Source: an uncultured Pelagibacteraceae bacterium
GTDB taxonomy: Bacteria; Pseudomonadota; Alphaproteobacteria; Pelagibacterales; Pelagibacteraceae
Length of the DNA: 64,000 nucleotides
Direction of reading: 5' to 3'
Assembly: GCA_902593905.1 (NCBI GenBank)
Contig: CACJKF010000001.1
Span: 349,248 to 413,247 of the forward strand
Position numbers and translations under genes: made by a program. Position 1 is the stretch's first letter, and the number at the start of each line of letters is the position of its first letter. The notes under the pieces are model-generated. The model had not been told where the DNA came from. It did no database searches and saw only the letters and a program-made list of their open reading frames with translations. Of this stretch, positions 1-11,817 are shown piece by piece.

Positions 1-262
1 AATTATTTAAGTAATATTCGAGATTATAAAAAATCACATATCCCAGTCGCCCACCTATTATTAATGAAATAATCAAATAGGTGATAAGATCATCAAATTC
101 CTTTAATTCAGCTCTTTCACTTTCAAAAGCAAGTTTTCTTAAAATAATTTTCTTGCCGTACCACCAGCCTATTAGAATGCCAAAAATATAAGCTAATGAA
201 TACCATCTTATCGCAATAAAACCCAAATCAATAAATACTGGGTCAAAATTATGGGTAAACAT
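1..262 (-). CDS. lgt: Prolipoprotein diacylglyceryl transferase, N-terminal part (gene runs off window start)
   Basis: Reverse-strand translation from ATG at 262: MFTHNFDPVFIDLGFIAIRWYSLAYIFGILIGWWYGKK...IGGRLGYVIFYN, typical Lgt N-terminus. Confidence 0.9.
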   Translation of the reverse strand, partial: MFTHNFDPVFIDLGFIAIRWYSLAYIFGILIGWWYGKKIILRKLAFESERAELKEFDDLITYLIISLIIGGRLGYVIFYNLEYYLNN

Positions 263-313
263 GACTTATTATATCACATTTGAAATTAACATGCCCATCA
301 AATAAGATGTCAT

Positions 314-559
314 ATGAGCAATTCAGAAAAAATTTTAAAAACTTTATCAAATTTAATAGAAAATGGTATTTTGACCTCTAAAGATATTAAAAAAGAAATA
401 TCTAATGATTTAAAATTTAAAAAAAATAAAATTATTAATAAACTTGAACTTGTATCAAGAGAAGAATTTGAAGTATTAAAAAAAATTGTTCAAAAACAAG
501 AAGCGCAATTGAAAAAATTACAAAAAAAAAGTAAATCTAAAAAGGCAACGAAATCTTAA
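314..559 (+). CDS. BMFP/UbiK (YqiC)-like accessory factor
   Basis: 81 aa with LVSREEFEVLKKIVQKQEAQLKKL coiled-coil motif typical of YqiC/UbiK. Confidence 0.75.
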   Translation: MSNSEKILKTLSNLIENGILTSKDIKKEISNDLKFKKNKIINKLELVSREEFEVLKKIVQKQEAQLKKLQKKSKSKKATKS

Positions 560-1853
560 CTTGTAATCCATTTAGTTTACTTTTTCCTAATTGAATATTT
601 CCCCCGTGAGAATTTATTATATCCTCTACGATAGCTAAACCAAGACCCACTCCCGATTGATTGAGGCTTCTACTTTTATCTAGTCTAAAGAACGGTTTAA
701 ACACATTCTTATGTTGTTCCTCAGGTATTCCTGGCCCATCATCATCAAATACTATTAATACTCTATTTGAACTTTTATGGATATTAACAAAAACTTTTTT
801 TCCATATTTTAATCCATTTTGAATAATATTTTCAAATGATCTTTTTAGAGCCATGGGCCTTCCATTTAAAATAATCTTTTCAGAGTAGGAAATTTTTAAA
901 TTATCATCATTGAAAATGTTTTGAATTTCATTAAATAATTCAGTAACTTCAATTTGTCCTGTTTCTTCTTGCGATTGTGTTTTAGCAAATTGTAAATAAT
1001 CATTAAGCATTTTTTCCATTTCATCAATGTCTTTTGACATTTTTTTAGATAGATCTTTTTGATTTAACATTGCAAGCTGCAGTTTTAATCGTGTTAAAGG
1101 AGTTCTTAAATCGTGACTTATTCCTGAAAGCATTTCAGATCTTTGATTAAGATGTCTATTAATTCTTTTTGCCATTCGATCAAATTCATAAGCTGCCTTT
1201 CTAATTTCTTGTGCGCCAGAAGGTCTAAAATCATTAACATAATCTCCTTTTCCAAATTTTTCAGCTGCTTTAGCTAATCTTACTAGTGGTCTGGTTTGAT
1301 TTTTTAAAAAAATCAAAGCTATAACTATCAAAACAATAGATGGAAGAGTTGTCCATAAAACAAATAGTCTAACTGAGGAAGCAGATACCAATTCTTTTGG
1401 GACTAGAAATTCAATTATGTCCTTCTCAGATTTGATTTTAATTTCTACGGCATTTTTAAAGCTTGATGTACTAAACCAATAATTATTATTACCAAAAGAA
1501 GATTTGAGTTCTCGTCTTAATGATCTATCCATTGGACTAAATCTTCTTTCACCTGAAATACTAGGAAATTTATTTTGATTAATCCCAATTTCAAAATTAA
1601 AATTATTTTTGTAACTATCAGTGAAAAAATCTAAATTTTTATTATCGTTCTGGTAAACTTCCACGATTGTTTTTAATTGGGCAACTAAAGCTCTAGTAGT
1701 ATTTTTATTAGCCTTTATCCAAATGCTATCATAGAAAACAATTGTTATGATCAATTGAAGAATTATTGTTGGAGCGGCAACTATAATTAAAGCTCTATAA
1801 AATAATCTCTTAGGTAAAATAATTTTAAATAACTTATTCAATCCAGAGAACAT
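537..1853 (-). CDS. Sensor histidine kinase (EnvZ-like, HAMP + HisKA + HATPase)
   Basis: SGISHDLRTPLTRLKL H-box, DDDGPGIPEE and GVGLGLAIVEDIINSHGG ATPase boxes. Confidence 0.93.
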   Translation of the reverse strand: MFSGLNKLFKIILPKRLFYRALIIVAAPTIILQLIITIVFYDSIWIKANKNTTRALVAQLKTIVEVYQNDNKNLDFFTDSYKNNFNFEIGINQNKFPSISGERRFSPMDRSLRRELKSSFGNNNYWFSTSSFKNAVEIKIKSEKDIIEFLVPKELVSASSVRLFVLWTTLPSIVLIVIALIFLKNQTRPLVRLAKAAEKFGKGDYVNDFRPSGAQEIRKAAYEFDRMAKRINRHLNQRSEMLSGISHDLRTPLTRLKLQLAMLNQKDLSKKMSKDIDEMEKMLNDYLQFAKTQSQEETGQIEVTELFNEIQNIFNDDNLKISYSEKIILNGRPMALKRSFENIIQNGLKYGKKVFVNIHKSSNRVLIVFDDDGPGIPEEQHKNVFKPFFRLDKSRSLNQSGVGLGLAIVEDIINSHGGNIQLGKSKLNGLQVKISLPF

Positions 1854-2511
1854 ATCCTGAGCCTCTTATAGTTTGCAAATATTTTGGATTTTTCGGATTT
1901 ATTTCCAGTTTCTGCCTTAGTCTTGTAATCATTACATCGATGGATCTTTCTTGAATTATTCCAGAAATATCTCCGATTTCCTCTCTAGAAAAAGTTTTAC
2001 CAGGATTAGATAACATCTCTACTAAAACTTTTTTTTCAGAATTATTAATTTTTTTATTTTTATTATTCAAAACTATTGTCATTTTGTTGAGATCTATCTC
2101 AGCGTTTCCGACTACATACTTTAAATTTAAATCAACTTTATTCCTGTTTTTAATTATATTTTTTATTCTTAAAAGAAGTTCCTTGGGCTCAAAGGGTTTG
2201 CCTATGTAATCGTCGGCACCCAACTCTAATCCCTTAATTCTATTTTCAACTTCTCCTTTTGCTGTCAGCAAAATTATCGGAACTTTAATGTTCTTTTTAA
2301 TGTCTCTTGTTAAATCGTACCCGTTTTGTCCTGGCATCATTACATCTAATATTAGAATATCAAATTTAAAATAATCCAATTTATTTTTTGCTTGTATTGC
2401 ATTTTCCGCAGTTGAAACAATATAATTGTTTTCTGACAAGTAGTCTTTAAGTAGATCTCTGATTCTGTCATCATCATCTACAACCAATATGTGTAATTTA
2501 TTATTTTCCAT
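1834..2511 (-). CDS. OmpR-family response regulator (PetR-like)
   Basis: Receiver DDDDRIR...LDVMMPGQNG...K, C-terminal winged helix; overlaps the histidine kinase. Confidence 0.92.
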   Translation of the reverse strand: MENNKLHILVVDDDDRIRDLLKDYLSENNYIVSTAENAIQAKNKLDYFKFDILILDVMMPGQNGYDLTRDIKKNIKVPIILLTAKGEVENRIKGLELGADDYIGKPFEPKELLLRIKNIIKNRNKVDLNLKYVVGNAEIDLNKMTIVLNNKNKKINNSEKKVLVEMLSNPGKTFSREEIGDISGIIQERSIDVMITRLRQKLEINPKNPKYLQTIRGSGYVLWIE

Positions 2512-2941
2512 TGATTATCTTTTTTAAAACATTTTTAAATTTTATGACAGAGTCGGAGTTTGAATTTTTAAGTGCATTGAAAATTCTTTTTTTCTGTTTG
2601 TTGTATACTGACTCAAAAAAAATTTTACCTTCTTTATCTAAAAATAAGTTTTTTTTTCTAGTATCATTTTCGTCCTGTACTTGTTTTATCATTTTTGATT
2701 TTATGAGATCTCGTAACACTCTATTAAGACTTTGTTTGGTAACTTTTAACTTAAATATCAATTCACCGAGATTTATTCCGGGATTACTTTCAATAAGGTG
2801 TAACGCACGTAAATGAGCTGGTCCAAAAAACTTTCTTGATAATATCTCCTGGGGGTCTGCAAAAGTTTCTCTGTAAGCGTAATACAGCAGCTGAATGAAC
2901 TCTTTTATTTGATCATCTTTTAAATAAAGTAAATCTTTCAT
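2501..2941 (-). CDS. MarR-family transcriptional regulator (PetP-like)
   Basis: 146 aa wHTH (LGELIFKLKVTKQSLNRVLRDLIKSKMIKQVQDENDTRKKNLFLD); overlaps the response regulator. Confidence 0.88.
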   Translation of the reverse strand: MKDLLYLKDDQIKEFIQLLYYAYRETFADPQEILSRKFFGPAHLRALHLIESNPGINLGELIFKLKVTKQSLNRVLRDLIKSKMIKQVQDENDTRKKNLFLDKEGKIFFESVYNKQKKRIFNALKNSNSDSVIKFKNVLKKIINGK

Positions 2942-3020
2942 ACTATTGGTAAGTTATATTGACTTATCCTTTTAAGGAATATACTTTTTTATAATTAAAA
3001 AATCTATATATTTACTCTCT

Positions 3021-3908
3021 ATGGAAAGCATACCTTACGATAAAAGAAATGGTAAAATATGGTTCAACGGTAAGGCTGTTGAATGGAAAGATGCGAATAT
3101 TCATATTTTAAATCACGGTCTTCATTATGCTAGTTGCGTCTTTGAAGGTGAAAGAGTTTATGATGGTGAAATATTTAAGCTTGAAGAGCACACAGAAAGA
3201 CTTTTCTACTCTGCTAAGAGAATGGGAATTATTGTTCCTTATAATAAATCAGAAATAAATGATGCTTGTAAGAATATTGTAAATATACAAAAAGTTCAAA
3301 ATGGATATGTAAGACCTTTAATTTGGAGGGGTAGTGAGATGATGGCAATTTCCGCTCAAAAAAATAAAATACATGTTGCGATAGCCACATGGGAATGGGG
3401 ATCTTACTTCGACCCAAAATTAAAATTAAACGGCATTAAATTAAATATATCTAGTTGGAGAAGACCAGCACCCAACACAATTCCATGGGATACCAAAGCA
3501 GCTGGATTATATATGATATGTACTCTATCTAAACATGAAGCAGAGGCAAAAGGTTTTACAGATTCTTTAATGCTCGATCATGAAGGCAACGTTGCAGAGG
3601 CAACTGGAGCCAATGTTTTTTTTAAGAATAAGCATGGAGAATTACATACTCCTATACCAGACTCATTTTTAGATGGGATTACAAGGCGTGAAGTAATAAA
3701 AATTGCCATATCGAAAGGAATAAAAGTAATTGAAAGAAAAATTAAACCAGAGGAAATGAAAGAATTTGTGGGATGTTTTTTAACAGGCACCGCAGCAGAA
3801 GTAACACCTGTTTCTCAAATTAATGAATATAAGTTTAAAGTATGTAATATAATTTCTGGTTTAAATGATGCTTACCAAAAATTAGTTAGAAAAGATACCG
3901 CCGCTTAA
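3021..3908 (+). CDS. ilvE: Branched-chain amino acid aminotransferase
   Basis: GLHYASCVFEGERVY, EATGANVFF, LTGTAAEVTPV class IV aminotransferase motifs. Confidence 0.93.
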   Translation: MESIPYDKRNGKIWFNGKAVEWKDANIHILNHGLHYASCVFEGERVYDGEIFKLEEHTERLFYSAKRMGIIVPYNKSEINDACKNIVNIQKVQNGYVRPLIWRGSEMMAISAQKNKIHVAIATWEWGSYFDPKLKLNGIKLNISSWRRPAPNTIPWDTKAAGLYMICTLSKHEAEAKGFTDSLMLDHEGNVAEATGANVFFKNKHGELHTPIPDSFLDGITRREVIKIAISKGIKVIERKIKPEEMKEFVGCFLTGTAAEVTPVSQINEYKFKVCNIISGLNDAYQKLVRKDTAA

Positions 3909-4489
3909 TCTTTTCTATCCTCATTTATAGCATGGTCAATTCCTTTTCTAAGATAATCATAACCTGTGTATAAAGTTAAAAAAGCTGACAACCAAAGTAA
4001 AATAATTCCTACTGTTTGTGCATTATAATCTTGAAAATTTATAATCTTATTTCCAATATCTCCAGTAAGCAAAATTGCTATTGAAGTCATTTGAATAAAA
4101 GTTTTCATTTTTGCTAAGCTAGTTACTTGCATTGTAATTTTTCCTTTTGCTAAAAATTCTCTTAGACCAGATACTAGAATTTCTCTGGTTAAAATAATTA
4201 CTGCAGCTATAACTTCATAATTTTTTATTGTACCATTCATCACAAGTAATATTAGCGCTGCAGCAACAAGTATTTTGTCTGCGATAGGGTCTAAAAGTTC
4301 ACCCAACTTAGATTCCTCTTTGAAAAACCTTGCTAATAAACCATCTAAATAATCTGTGAAACTTGCTAGAACGAATAAAAAGAATGGTATTAAATCTCCA
4401 AAAAAGCCAGGAATAAAAAAAGTTACAACAAAAATTGGAACAATTATAATTCGACCGATAGTAAGTATATTTGGTATTTTTAATTTCAT
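3905..4489 (-). CDS. pgsA: CDP-diacylglycerol--glycerol-3-phosphate 3-phosphatidyltransferase
   Basis: IPNILTIGRIIIVPIF; CDP-alcohol phosphatidyltransferase motif (TDYLDGLLAR...GELLDPIADK). Confidence 0.93.
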   Translation of the reverse strand: MKLKIPNILTIGRIIIVPIFVVTFFIPGFFGDLIPFFLFVLASFTDYLDGLLARFFKEESKLGELLDPIADKILVAAALILLVMNGTIKNYEVIAAVIILTREILVSGLREFLAKGKITMQVTSLAKMKTFIQMTSIAILLTGDIGNKIINFQDYNAQTVGIILLWLSAFLTLYTGYDYLRKGIDHAINEDRKD

Positions 4490-6328
4490 TTATTCGTGAA
4501 AGTAATCATATATTTTCTTTGCTATATTGTCTTCTATACCTTCCACTGATTTTAAATCATCAAAGCTAGCAGACTCAACAGCGCGTGCGGACCCAAAATG
4601 ATTTAATAAAGCTCTTTTCCTTTGTTTTCCAATTCCTTGGATTTGATCTAACAAAGATTTGCTAAGGTTTTTCTTTCTTTTAGCTCTGTGAGTACTTATT
4701 GCAAATCTATGAGCCTCATCTCTAAGTCTTTGTATGAAAAATAATAATGGATCATTTTTTTCTAAAATATATTCTTTACTTTCATAATAGATTTTTTCCT
4801 CTCCAGCATTTCTTTTTTTACCCTTTGCTACTGCTAAAATTGGCAAGTCATGTAATCCCAATTCATTTAGAACTTCTCTAGACACAGAGTATTGTCCTTT
4901 TCCTCCGTCTATCATTATTAAATCTGGCAATGACAATGAACCAGATTTTTCCTTAATTGCTTTTGAAAATCTTCTAAATAAAACTTCTTTCATCATCCCA
5001 TAATCATCATTTTTTACTTTTTCATCTTTAATATTAAATTTTCTATATCTTTTCTTAACAAAACCTTCATTACTGAAACAAATTAATGATCCAACTGAGT
5101 CAGTTCCTTGAATATGGCTATTATCATAAACCTCTATCAATTCAATATTGTCATTAATATTGAATTTAGATGCTAACTCCTCAATAAGATTATTGTTAGT
5201 ATCAGATTGAATGAGTTTTTGTTTTAAAGATTGTTTTGCATTTTTCTCTGCAAGATTAGAAATACTTGTCTCATTTTTACTTTTTGCTAGCTTAATAATG
5301 ATATCTTTTTTTTCCTTCTCAGAGAATGTTTTTTCAATTAGTTTTTTGTCTTTGACTTCACAGTTAGTTAATATAAGTCTTGGAATGGTCTTGTTCTCAT
5401 AAAATTGAGATATAAAAGAACATAGTATATCTTCTATACTGTCATCTGGATCGTGTTTTGGATAAAAAGCCTGATTGCCCCAGTTTTGTTTTGACCTGAA
5501 AAAAAACACTTGGACACATGTTTTTCCTGTTTCTTTGTAAATACTGATAACATCAGCTTCTGTTAAATTTGTCTGATTTATTTTTTGAGAGGTTTGTATT
5601 TGAGTTAATGCTTTTATTCTATCTCTAGCTATTGCTGCTTTTTCATAATCCAATTCTTTACTTGCTTTTTCCATTTCTTTGGATAAATTTTTTTGAATTC
5701 TTCTAGATTTACCCGAAATAAAATCAATAGCGTCTGCAACTGAAGATTCGTATTCTTTTTCATTTATGTGCCCAACACATGGAGCAGAGCATCTTTTAAT
5801 TTGGTATAAGATACACGGTCTCTCTCTATTTTTGAAAACAGTGTCATCACAGACTCTCAAAAGAAAAATTTTTTGTAAAATTTTTATTGTCCAATTAGCA
5901 GAACCAATTGATGCAAATGGACCAAAATAATATCCTGTTTTTGATTTTTTTCCTCTTAACTTTGTAAGTTGTGGCCACTTATCTTTATTACCAATGTAAA
6001 TATAAGGAAAAGATTTATCATCTCGCAGAAGTATATTGTAACGAGGTTTATGTTTTTTTATTAAATTTGCTTCTAATAGTAGAGCCTCACTTTCATTACT
6101 TGTAGTAGTAGTTTCAAGATTATGCGTAAGTGAAAGCATTCTTTCAGTTCTAATAGGAAGATTAGACTCAGTGACATAACTTTTGAGTCTATTTGGGATA
6201 TTTTTAGCTTTACCAACATACAAAATTTCACCAGTGGAACTAATCATTTTGTAAACACCGGGGTTTTTTGGGATCAGCGGTATTTTTTCTTTAATTACTT
6301 TTTTTCCTAACTCTAAACTATTAATCAT
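4490..6328 (-). CDS. uvrC: Excinuclease ABC subunit C
   Basis: GIY-YIG N-terminus (PGVYKM...ILYVGKAKN), UvrB-binding motif, C-terminal HhH. Confidence 0.97.
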   Translation of the reverse strand: MINSLELGKKVIKEKIPLIPKNPGVYKMISSTGEILYVGKAKNIPNRLKSYVTESNLPIRTERMLSLTHNLETTTTSNESEALLLEANLIKKHKPRYNILLRDDKSFPYIYIGNKDKWPQLTKLRGKKSKTGYYFGPFASIGSANWTIKILQKIFLLRVCDDTVFKNRERPCILYQIKRCSAPCVGHINEKEYESSVADAIDFISGKSRRIQKNLSKEMEKASKELDYEKAAIARDRIKALTQIQTSQKINQTNLTEADVISIYKETGKTCVQVFFFRSKQNWGNQAFYPKHDPDDSIEDILCSFISQFYENKTIPRLILTNCEVKDKKLIEKTFSEKEKKDIIIKLAKSKNETSISNLAEKNAKQSLKQKLIQSDTNNNLIEELASKFNINDNIELIEVYDNSHIQGTDSVGSLICFSNEGFVKKRYRKFNIKDEKVKNDDYGMMKEVLFRRFSKAIKEKSGSLSLPDLIMIDGGKGQYSVSREVLNELGLHDLPILAVAKGKKRNAGEEKIYYESKEYILEKNDPLLFFIQRLRDEAHRFAISTHRAKRKKNLSKSLLDQIQGIGKQRKRALLNHFGSARAVESASFDDLKSVEGIEDNIAKKIYDYFHE

Positions 6329-6720
6329 ACTTTTAATTTTGATACCTCGATGCCAACAGATTTGGTTTTCTTTAAGATATCAAGCTTTTCTATCTTAAGA
6401 TTAATCTTTTTAACAAGTTTATTTCTAAATATCATATTAAAAATATTTTCTGCTAAGTCTTCAAGTAACTCGTGATGTTTTAGATAAGCAATTTTCTCAA
6501 TTTTACTAACAATTTCCTCATAATTAAGTATGGAATTTAAATCTTTATTATTTGGAGTTACATATGGATTTATTAAAATTTCAATATTAAATTTTACTCT
6601 TTGTCTCTTTTTTTTCTCAAAATCGTGTATCCCTATAGAAATATTTAAGATTAAATCTTTTATAATTACTTTTCTTTTATATTTAAACTTTTCTTTTTTC
6701 TTAAACTTAATTATTTTCAT
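6325..6720 (-). CDS. Dihydroneopterin aldolase (FolB)-like
   Basis: [31 protein letters not shown] typical of FolB family; 4-nt overlap with uvrC. Confidence 0.75.
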   Translation of the reverse strand: MKIIKFKKKEKFKYKRKVIIKDLILNISIGIHDFEKKKRQRVKFNIEILINPYVTPNNKDLNSILNYEEIVSKIEKIAYLKHHELLEDLAENIFNMIFRNKLVKKINLKIEKLDILKKTKSVGIEVSKLKV

Positions 6721-7472
6721 TCTTTTGTATTAATAATATCTGGTGTTTGCCATGCCAGTCTCTGGCCACTATCAATATTAATTATCTCTCCTGTTATATT
6801 TTTATTTTCAATAAGAAACTTTACTCCACTACATATATTTTCTAAATCTACTTTTTTTTTTAAGAGAGTGGATTTCCATTGATTTTTGAAATGCCTTTCA
6901 GATTGTCTTTTGTTTTTTAATGTTGGTCCGGGTGAAATACCGTTCACTCTTATGTTAGGCGCTAATTTCATGGCTGATGTTTTTGTAAAAGTAGCCAATG
7001 AAGACTTACTTAAAGTGTATGAGAAAAAAAAAGGGGTTAATTTTTCAATTCTTTGATCAATAATATTTATGATACATCCCTCTTTGTTTTTAACTAATCT
7101 TTTAAAATTTTGTGTTAAGATTGCTGGTGCTTTTAAGTTGATATTCATATGTTTTATAAAGGATTTTTCAGAAAAATTCTCAACATTATCATTTTCAAAA
7201 ATAGATGCATTATTAATTAAACAATCTAATCCTTTCATAGTTTTATAGGCTTTTTTAATTAAAATTTGGGTTTGCTTTAAATTATTTAAATCAGCTTTAA
7301 ATAAGTATACTTCAGCCCCAAGTTCCTCTAGTTCTTTTTTTAATTTTAAAGCGCTACTTTTAGATTTGTTAAAGTGGATACCTATTTTTGTTTCAAAGCT
7401 AACTAAACTTTTGGCGATTGCAGATCCTATTCTAGTGGCTCCACCAGTGATGATTATTTTTTTGGCTTCCAT
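6717..7472 (-). CDS. SDR-family oxidoreductase (pteridine-reductase/FolM-like)
   Basis: Rossmann [17 protein letters not shown] catalytic motif, C-terminal [14 protein letters not shown]. Confidence 0.8.
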   Translation of the reverse strand: MEAKKIIITGGATRIGSAIAKSLVSFETKIGIHFNKSKSSALKLKKELEELGAEVYLFKADLNNLKQTQILIKKAYKTMKGLDCLINNASIFENDNVENFSEKSFIKHMNINLKAPAILTQNFKRLVKNKEGCIINIIDQRIEKLTPFFFSYTLSKSSLATFTKTSAMKLAPNIRVNGISPGPTLKNKRQSERHFKNQWKSTLLKKKVDLENICSGVKFLIENKNITGEIINIDSGQRLAWQTPDIINTKE

Positions 7473-9625
7473 TTTTTTATCGCTTTTCTTGGTTTTGTGC
7501 CAGGCATACCCATAGTCGATCTTCCTTTCGGATAAACTTTACTTTTTAAATTATATTGAGATATTTTAGGATTTAAAGTTATTTCAAGTTCACTAGCCTC
7601 TAGTTTTCTCATTTCATCTCTTAGTTTAGCAGCTTCTTCAAATTCTAAATTAGATGCAGCTTCCTTCATTTTTCTATTTAAAGCTTTAAGATGTTTTTTT
7701 AAGTTTCCACCTACGTTCGAGCCTTCACTAATTTTAACGTAATCTTTTTCATAAACAGACTCTAAAATATCACTTATCTCTTTTTTTACTGACTCAGCAG
7801 TTATTCCATTTTTCTCATTAAATTCTAATTGCTTATTTCTCCTTCTGTCAGTTTCCTTAATTGCCTTTTCAATGCTCTTCGTGACTTTATCAGCATATAA
7901 AATTACTTTACCATCAACATTTCGCGCTGCTCTTCCTATCGTTTGAATTAAAGAAGTTTCAGATCTTAAAAATCCCTCTTTATCAGCGTCTAAAATTGCT
8001 ACCAAAGCACATTCAGGAATATCTAATCCCTCTCTCAACAAATTAATTCCTACAAGAATATCAAACACCCCCATTCTCAAATCTCTTATGATCTCAATTC
8101 TTTCCAGAGTATCAATGTCAGAGTGCATATATCTTACTTTAAGACCATTTTCGTGGAGGTACTCAGTAAGATCTTCAGCCATTTTTTTTGTTAGTGTTGT
8201 AGCAAGAACTCTATATCCTTTTTTTACAATCTCTTTTGCCTCGTGCATAAGATCATCAACTTGAGTTTTGGCTGGTCTTATTTCAACCGGTGGGTCTATT
8301 AAACCTGTTGGCCTAATGATTTGGTCAATATATTTATTGTTTGTTTGTTTTAACTCCCAAGGTCCTGGGGTAGCAGAGACAAATACAGTTTGTGTCCTCA
8401 TTAAATCCCATTCTTCAAATTTCAAAGGTCTATTATCCATACATGAAGGGAGTCTAAACCCGTATTCGGCTAACGTACTTTTTCTTGTACGGTCACCTTT
8501 ATACATTCCGTTTAATTGAGGGACTGTTACGTGACTTTCGTCTACAAATATAATTGTATTATCTGGAAAATACTCAAACAAAGTAGGAGGAGGTTCACCA
8601 GCTTTTCTTCCTGACAAAAATCTTGAATAATTTTCTATCCCTGCACAAGTTCCGGTAGCTTCAATCATTTCTAGATCAAACTTAGTTCGTTCTCTTAATC
8701 TTTGTTCCTCTAAAAGTTTATTATTTTCTCTATGTTTTTTTAAAGTCTCAGCTAACTCAGATTTTATTTGTCTGATTGCTTGCTCGATAGTAGGCTTAGG
8801 GGTTATATAATGACTATTAGCGTAAATTTTTATTATTGAGTAATCATTTGTCTTGTCTCCAGTAAGCGGGTCAAATTCCTCAATTTTTTCCAATTTATTT
8901 AAATTAAAACTAATTCTCCAAGCTCTGTCTTCTAAGTGTGATGGAAAGATCTCTAAATTTTCTCCTCTTACCCTAAAAGTTCCTCTAAAAAAATTTTGAT
9001 CATTTCTTTTGTATTGTAAGTTTATAAACGCTCTAATTAAATCGTCTCGCTCGTACTCATAATTTTTCTTAAGAGTAATAGTCATTTTCGAGTACGCCTC
9101 CACAGAACCTAAACCATAAATACATGATACACTCGCAACAATAATTACATCGTCTCTTTCCAACAAAGATCTTGTCGCCGAGTGTCTCATACGATCAATT
9201 TGTTCATTTATTGAGGCTTCTTTTTCTATGTAAGTATCAGATCTAGGAACGTATGCTTCTGGAGTATAGTAATCGTAATATGATACAAAATATTCTACAG
9301 CATTATCAGGAAAAAAACTTTTAAACTCTCCGTACAATTGGGCAGCCAAAGTTTTGTTTGGTGCTAGAATTAAAGCTGGTCTATTAGCCTTTTCGATAAC
9401 TTTTGCCATTGTAAACGTTTTACCTGATCCCGTGACCCCTAAAAGCACTTGTTCTTGTTTGTTATCTTTTAAGTTTTTTAATATTTGCTTTATGGCCTCT
9501 GGTTGGTCGCCGCTAGGTTGAAAATCACTTTTGATTTTAAAGTTAATACCTCCCTCTAACTTCTTAATTTTTTTTGAGTTATTAACTTCTAGATCAGCTA
9601 ATTTTTCTTGATAAGTATTTTGCAT
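7454..9625 (-). CDS. uvrB: Excinuclease ABC subunit B
   Basis: [17 protein letters not shown] Walker A, beta-hairpin region [40 protein letters not shown]-terminal UVR domain. Confidence 0.98.
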   Translation of the reverse strand: MQNTYQEKLADLEVNNSKKIKKLEGGINFKIKSDFQPSGDQPEAIKQILKNLKDNKQEQVLLGVTGSGKTFTMAKVIEKANRPALILAPNKTLAAQLYGEFKSFFPDNAVEYFVSYYDYYTPEAYVPRSDTYIEKEASINEQIDRMRHSATRSLLERDDVIIVASVSCIYGLGSVEAYSKMTITLKKNYEYERDDLIRAFINLQYKRNDQNFFRGTFRVRGENLEIFPSHLEDRAWRISFNLNKLEKIEEFDPLTGDKTNDYSIIKIYANSHYITPKPTIEQAIRQIKSELAETLKKHRENNKLLEEQRLRERTKFDLEMIEATGTCAGIENYSRFLSGRKAGEPPPTLFEYFPDNTIIFVDESHVTVPQLNGMYKGDRTRKSTLAEYGFRLPSCMDNRPLKFEEWDLMRTQTVFVSATPGPWELKQTNNKYIDQIIRPTGLIDPPVEIRPAKTQVDDLMHEAKEIVKKGYRVLATTLTKKMAEDLTEYLHENGLKVRYMHSDIDTLERIEIIRDLRMGVFDILVGINLLREGLDIPECALVAILDADKEGFLRSETSLIQTIGRAARNVDGKVILYADKVTKSIEKAIKETDRRRNKQLEFNEKNGITAESVKKEISDILESVYEKDYVKISEGSNVGGNLKKHLKALNRKMKEAASNLEFEEAAKLRDEMRKLEASELEITLNPKISQYNLKSKVYPKGRSTMGMPGTKPRKAIKKWKPKK

Positions 9626-9663
9626 TTTGTGTTAATAATAAATTAATTATATTATAAATTTCA

Positions 9664-10851
9664 ATGAGCATAGTTTCCAATAGTTTAAAACGTATAAAAC
9701 CGTCGCCTACAATAGCAGTTACCTCAAAAGCAAGGGAAATGAGAGCTGCCGGAAAGGATGTTATAGGTTTAGGGGCCGGAGAGCCTGATTTTGATACCCC
9801 AGACAATATTAAAGAAGCAGCAATAGAAGCGATTAGAAAAGGGGATACAAAATATACTGCAGTGGATGGAACCCCAGCTCTAAAAAAAGCTATCCAAGCA
9901 AAATTTTCTAGGGAAAATAATTTATCATACGAGCTTGATCAAATTTCAGTTGGAACTGGTGGAAAGCAGGTTTTATATAATGCTTTTATGGCAACCATAA
10001 ACAAAGGTGATGAGGTAATTATTCCAGCCCCTTATTGGGTTTCTTACCCCGACATTGTTTTGTTAGCTGGGGGAAAACCCAAAATTATAAAGTGCGATGA
10101 AAAAAATAATTTTAAATTAACACCAGAAAAATTAAAAAAAGTAGTTTCAAAGAAAACAAAGTGGATAATTATAAACTCGCCATCTAATCCTACAGGCTCT
10201 GGTTATACAAAAGATGAGATAATAGCTTTATCGAAAATTTTAATAAAATATAAAAATTTATATATTTTAAGCGATGATATTTATGAACATATTACTTATG
10301 ATGGTTTTAAATTTTTTACAATTGCGCAAATTGAAAAATTAAAAAACAGAACTTTAACCATGAATGGAGTTAGCAAATCTTATTCAATGACTGGTTGGAG
10401 AATAGGTTATGCTGCAGGTCCAAAAGAAATAATTAAAGCGATGGCTAAAATTCAATCCCAATCAACTAGTAATCCTACATCTATAAGTCAAGCAGCTGCA
10501 GTCGAGGCTTTAAACGGGACACAAGACTTTATTTCAGAAAGATCAAATTCTTTTAAAGAAAGAAGAAATTTTGTTGTTGATAGTTTAAATAATATAAAAG
10601 GTATAAGCTGTTTAAGTCCTGAAGGAGCTTTTTATGTTTTTCCAAACTGTAAAAAATTACTAAACAAGAAAACAAAACTAAAAACCGATAAAGATTTTGT
10701 AGAAAAACTGTTAGAAAAAGCTGAGGTAGCTGTGGTTCAAGGTTCTGCCTTTGGTTTAGACGGCTACTTTAGGATATCTTACGCTACTTCAATGGAAAAT
10801 TTGAAAAAGGCAATGAAAAGAATTAAAAGTTTTTGTGATAGTCTTAATTAG
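9664..10851 (+). CDS. Aspartate/aromatic aminotransferase class I
   Basis: GAGEPDFDTPDNI, NSPSNPTGSGY, SKSYSMTGWRIGYA PLP motifs. Confidence 0.93.
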   Translation: MSIVSNSLKRIKPSPTIAVTSKAREMRAAGKDVIGLGAGEPDFDTPDNIKEAAIEAIRKGDTKYTAVDGTPALKKAIQAKFSRENNLSYELDQISVGTGGKQVLYNAFMATINKGDEVIIPAPYWVSYPDIVLLAGGKPKIIKCDEKNNFKLTPEKLKKVVSKKTKWIIINSPSNPTGSGYTKDEIIALSKILIKYKNLYILSDDIYEHITYDGFKFFTIAQIEKLKNRTLTMNGVSKSYSMTGWRIGYAAGPKEIIKAMAKIQSQSTSNPTSISQAAAVEALNGTQDFISERSNSFKERRNFVVDSLNNIKGISCLSPEGAFYVFPNCKKLLNKKTKLKTDKDFVEKLLEKAEVAVVQGSAFGLDGYFRISYATSMENLKKAMKRIKSFCDSLN

Positions 10852-11794
10852 ACTCGGATAGATATTTTTCAGCTTCAAGTGCTGACATACAACCCATTCC
10901 AGCGGCGGTAACAGCTTGTCTAAAAATTTTATCCTTTACATCTCCTGCAGCAAAAACTCCCGGAATATTCGTTTCAGTAGAGTCAGGTTTTGTTATTAAA
11001 TACCCTTCTTTGTCCATTTTAAGTTGATCTTTAAATAAAGATGTAGCTGGATCATGACCTATAGCAATAAATAAACCGTCAACTTTTAGATCTTTTACTT
11101 TATTATCTTTTACATTTTTAATTTTTAATGCATTAACAGTTTTCGGCTCTTTAGTGCCAATAACATCCTCAACTACTGTATCCCATATAATTTCTATTTT
11201 CTTATTAGATTTTAATTTTGCTTGAAGCATTTTTTCTGCCCTAAGTTCGTTTCTCCTATGTATTAAATAAACCTTTGAAGCAAATTTAGTAAGAAACATT
11301 GCTTCTTCAACAGCAGCATTTCCTCCTCCAACAACAGCTACTTCTTTTTCTTTAAAAAAAAATCCGTCACAAGTAGCGCATGCCGAAACCCCAAATCCTC
11401 TAAACTCTTGCTCAGATTTTAGATTTAGCCATCTTGCTTGTGCTCCTGTTGAAATTATAAAACTATCTGCAGTGTAAACCTGACCACTATCACCTGTTGC
11501 TGTAAAAGGTTTTTTTGTTAAGTCTACTTTGCTAATATGATCTTGTATCATCTCTGTTCCCACGGCTTCTGCTTGGCCTTTCATTTCGTCCATAAGCCAT
11601 GGTCCTTGAATCACTTTTGAGTATCCAGGGTAATTTTCAACATCTGTAGTTGTAGTTAGTTGTCCTCCAGGTTGAGAACCATGAACAAGTATTGGTTTAA
11701 GCATAGCTCTAGCCGCATAAATAGCCGCTGTATAGCCAGCAGGACCGGATCCAAGAATTAACACTTTTGTATGTTTTGTTGATTTATTATTCAT
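10844..11794 (-). CDS. trxB: Thioredoxin reductase (start chosen at MNNKSTKHTKVLILGSGPAG rather than the longer ORF)
   Basis: GSGPAGYTAAIYAARA, CATCDGFF redox motif, GHDPATSLF, FAAGDV. Confidence 0.95.
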   Translation of the reverse strand: MNNKSTKHTKVLILGSGPAGYTAAIYAARAMLKPILVHGSQPGGQLTTTTDVENYPGYSKVIQGPWLMDEMKGQAEAVGTEMIQDHISKVDLTKKPFTATGDSGQVYTADSFIISTGAQARWLNLKSEQEFRGFGVSACATCDGFFFKEKEVAVVGGGNAAVEEAMFLTKFASKVYLIHRRNELRAEKMLQAKLKSNKKIEIIWDTVVEDVIGTKEPKTVNALKIKNVKDNKVKDLKVDGLFIAIGHDPATSLFKDQLKMDKEGYLITKPDSTETNIPGVFAAGDVKDKIFRQAVTAAGMGCMSALEAEKYLSESN

Positions 11795-11817
11795 TCTGTC
11801 AAGGTATATAGTAACTA

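Noticed and set aside
2511-2816. 101-aa plus-strand ORF antisense to the MarR gene
   Set aside because: Phe/Leu/Ser-rich shadow ORF with no coding character.
8268-8519. 83-aa plus-strand ORF antisense to uvrB
   Set aside because: Shadow of a clearly conserved gene.
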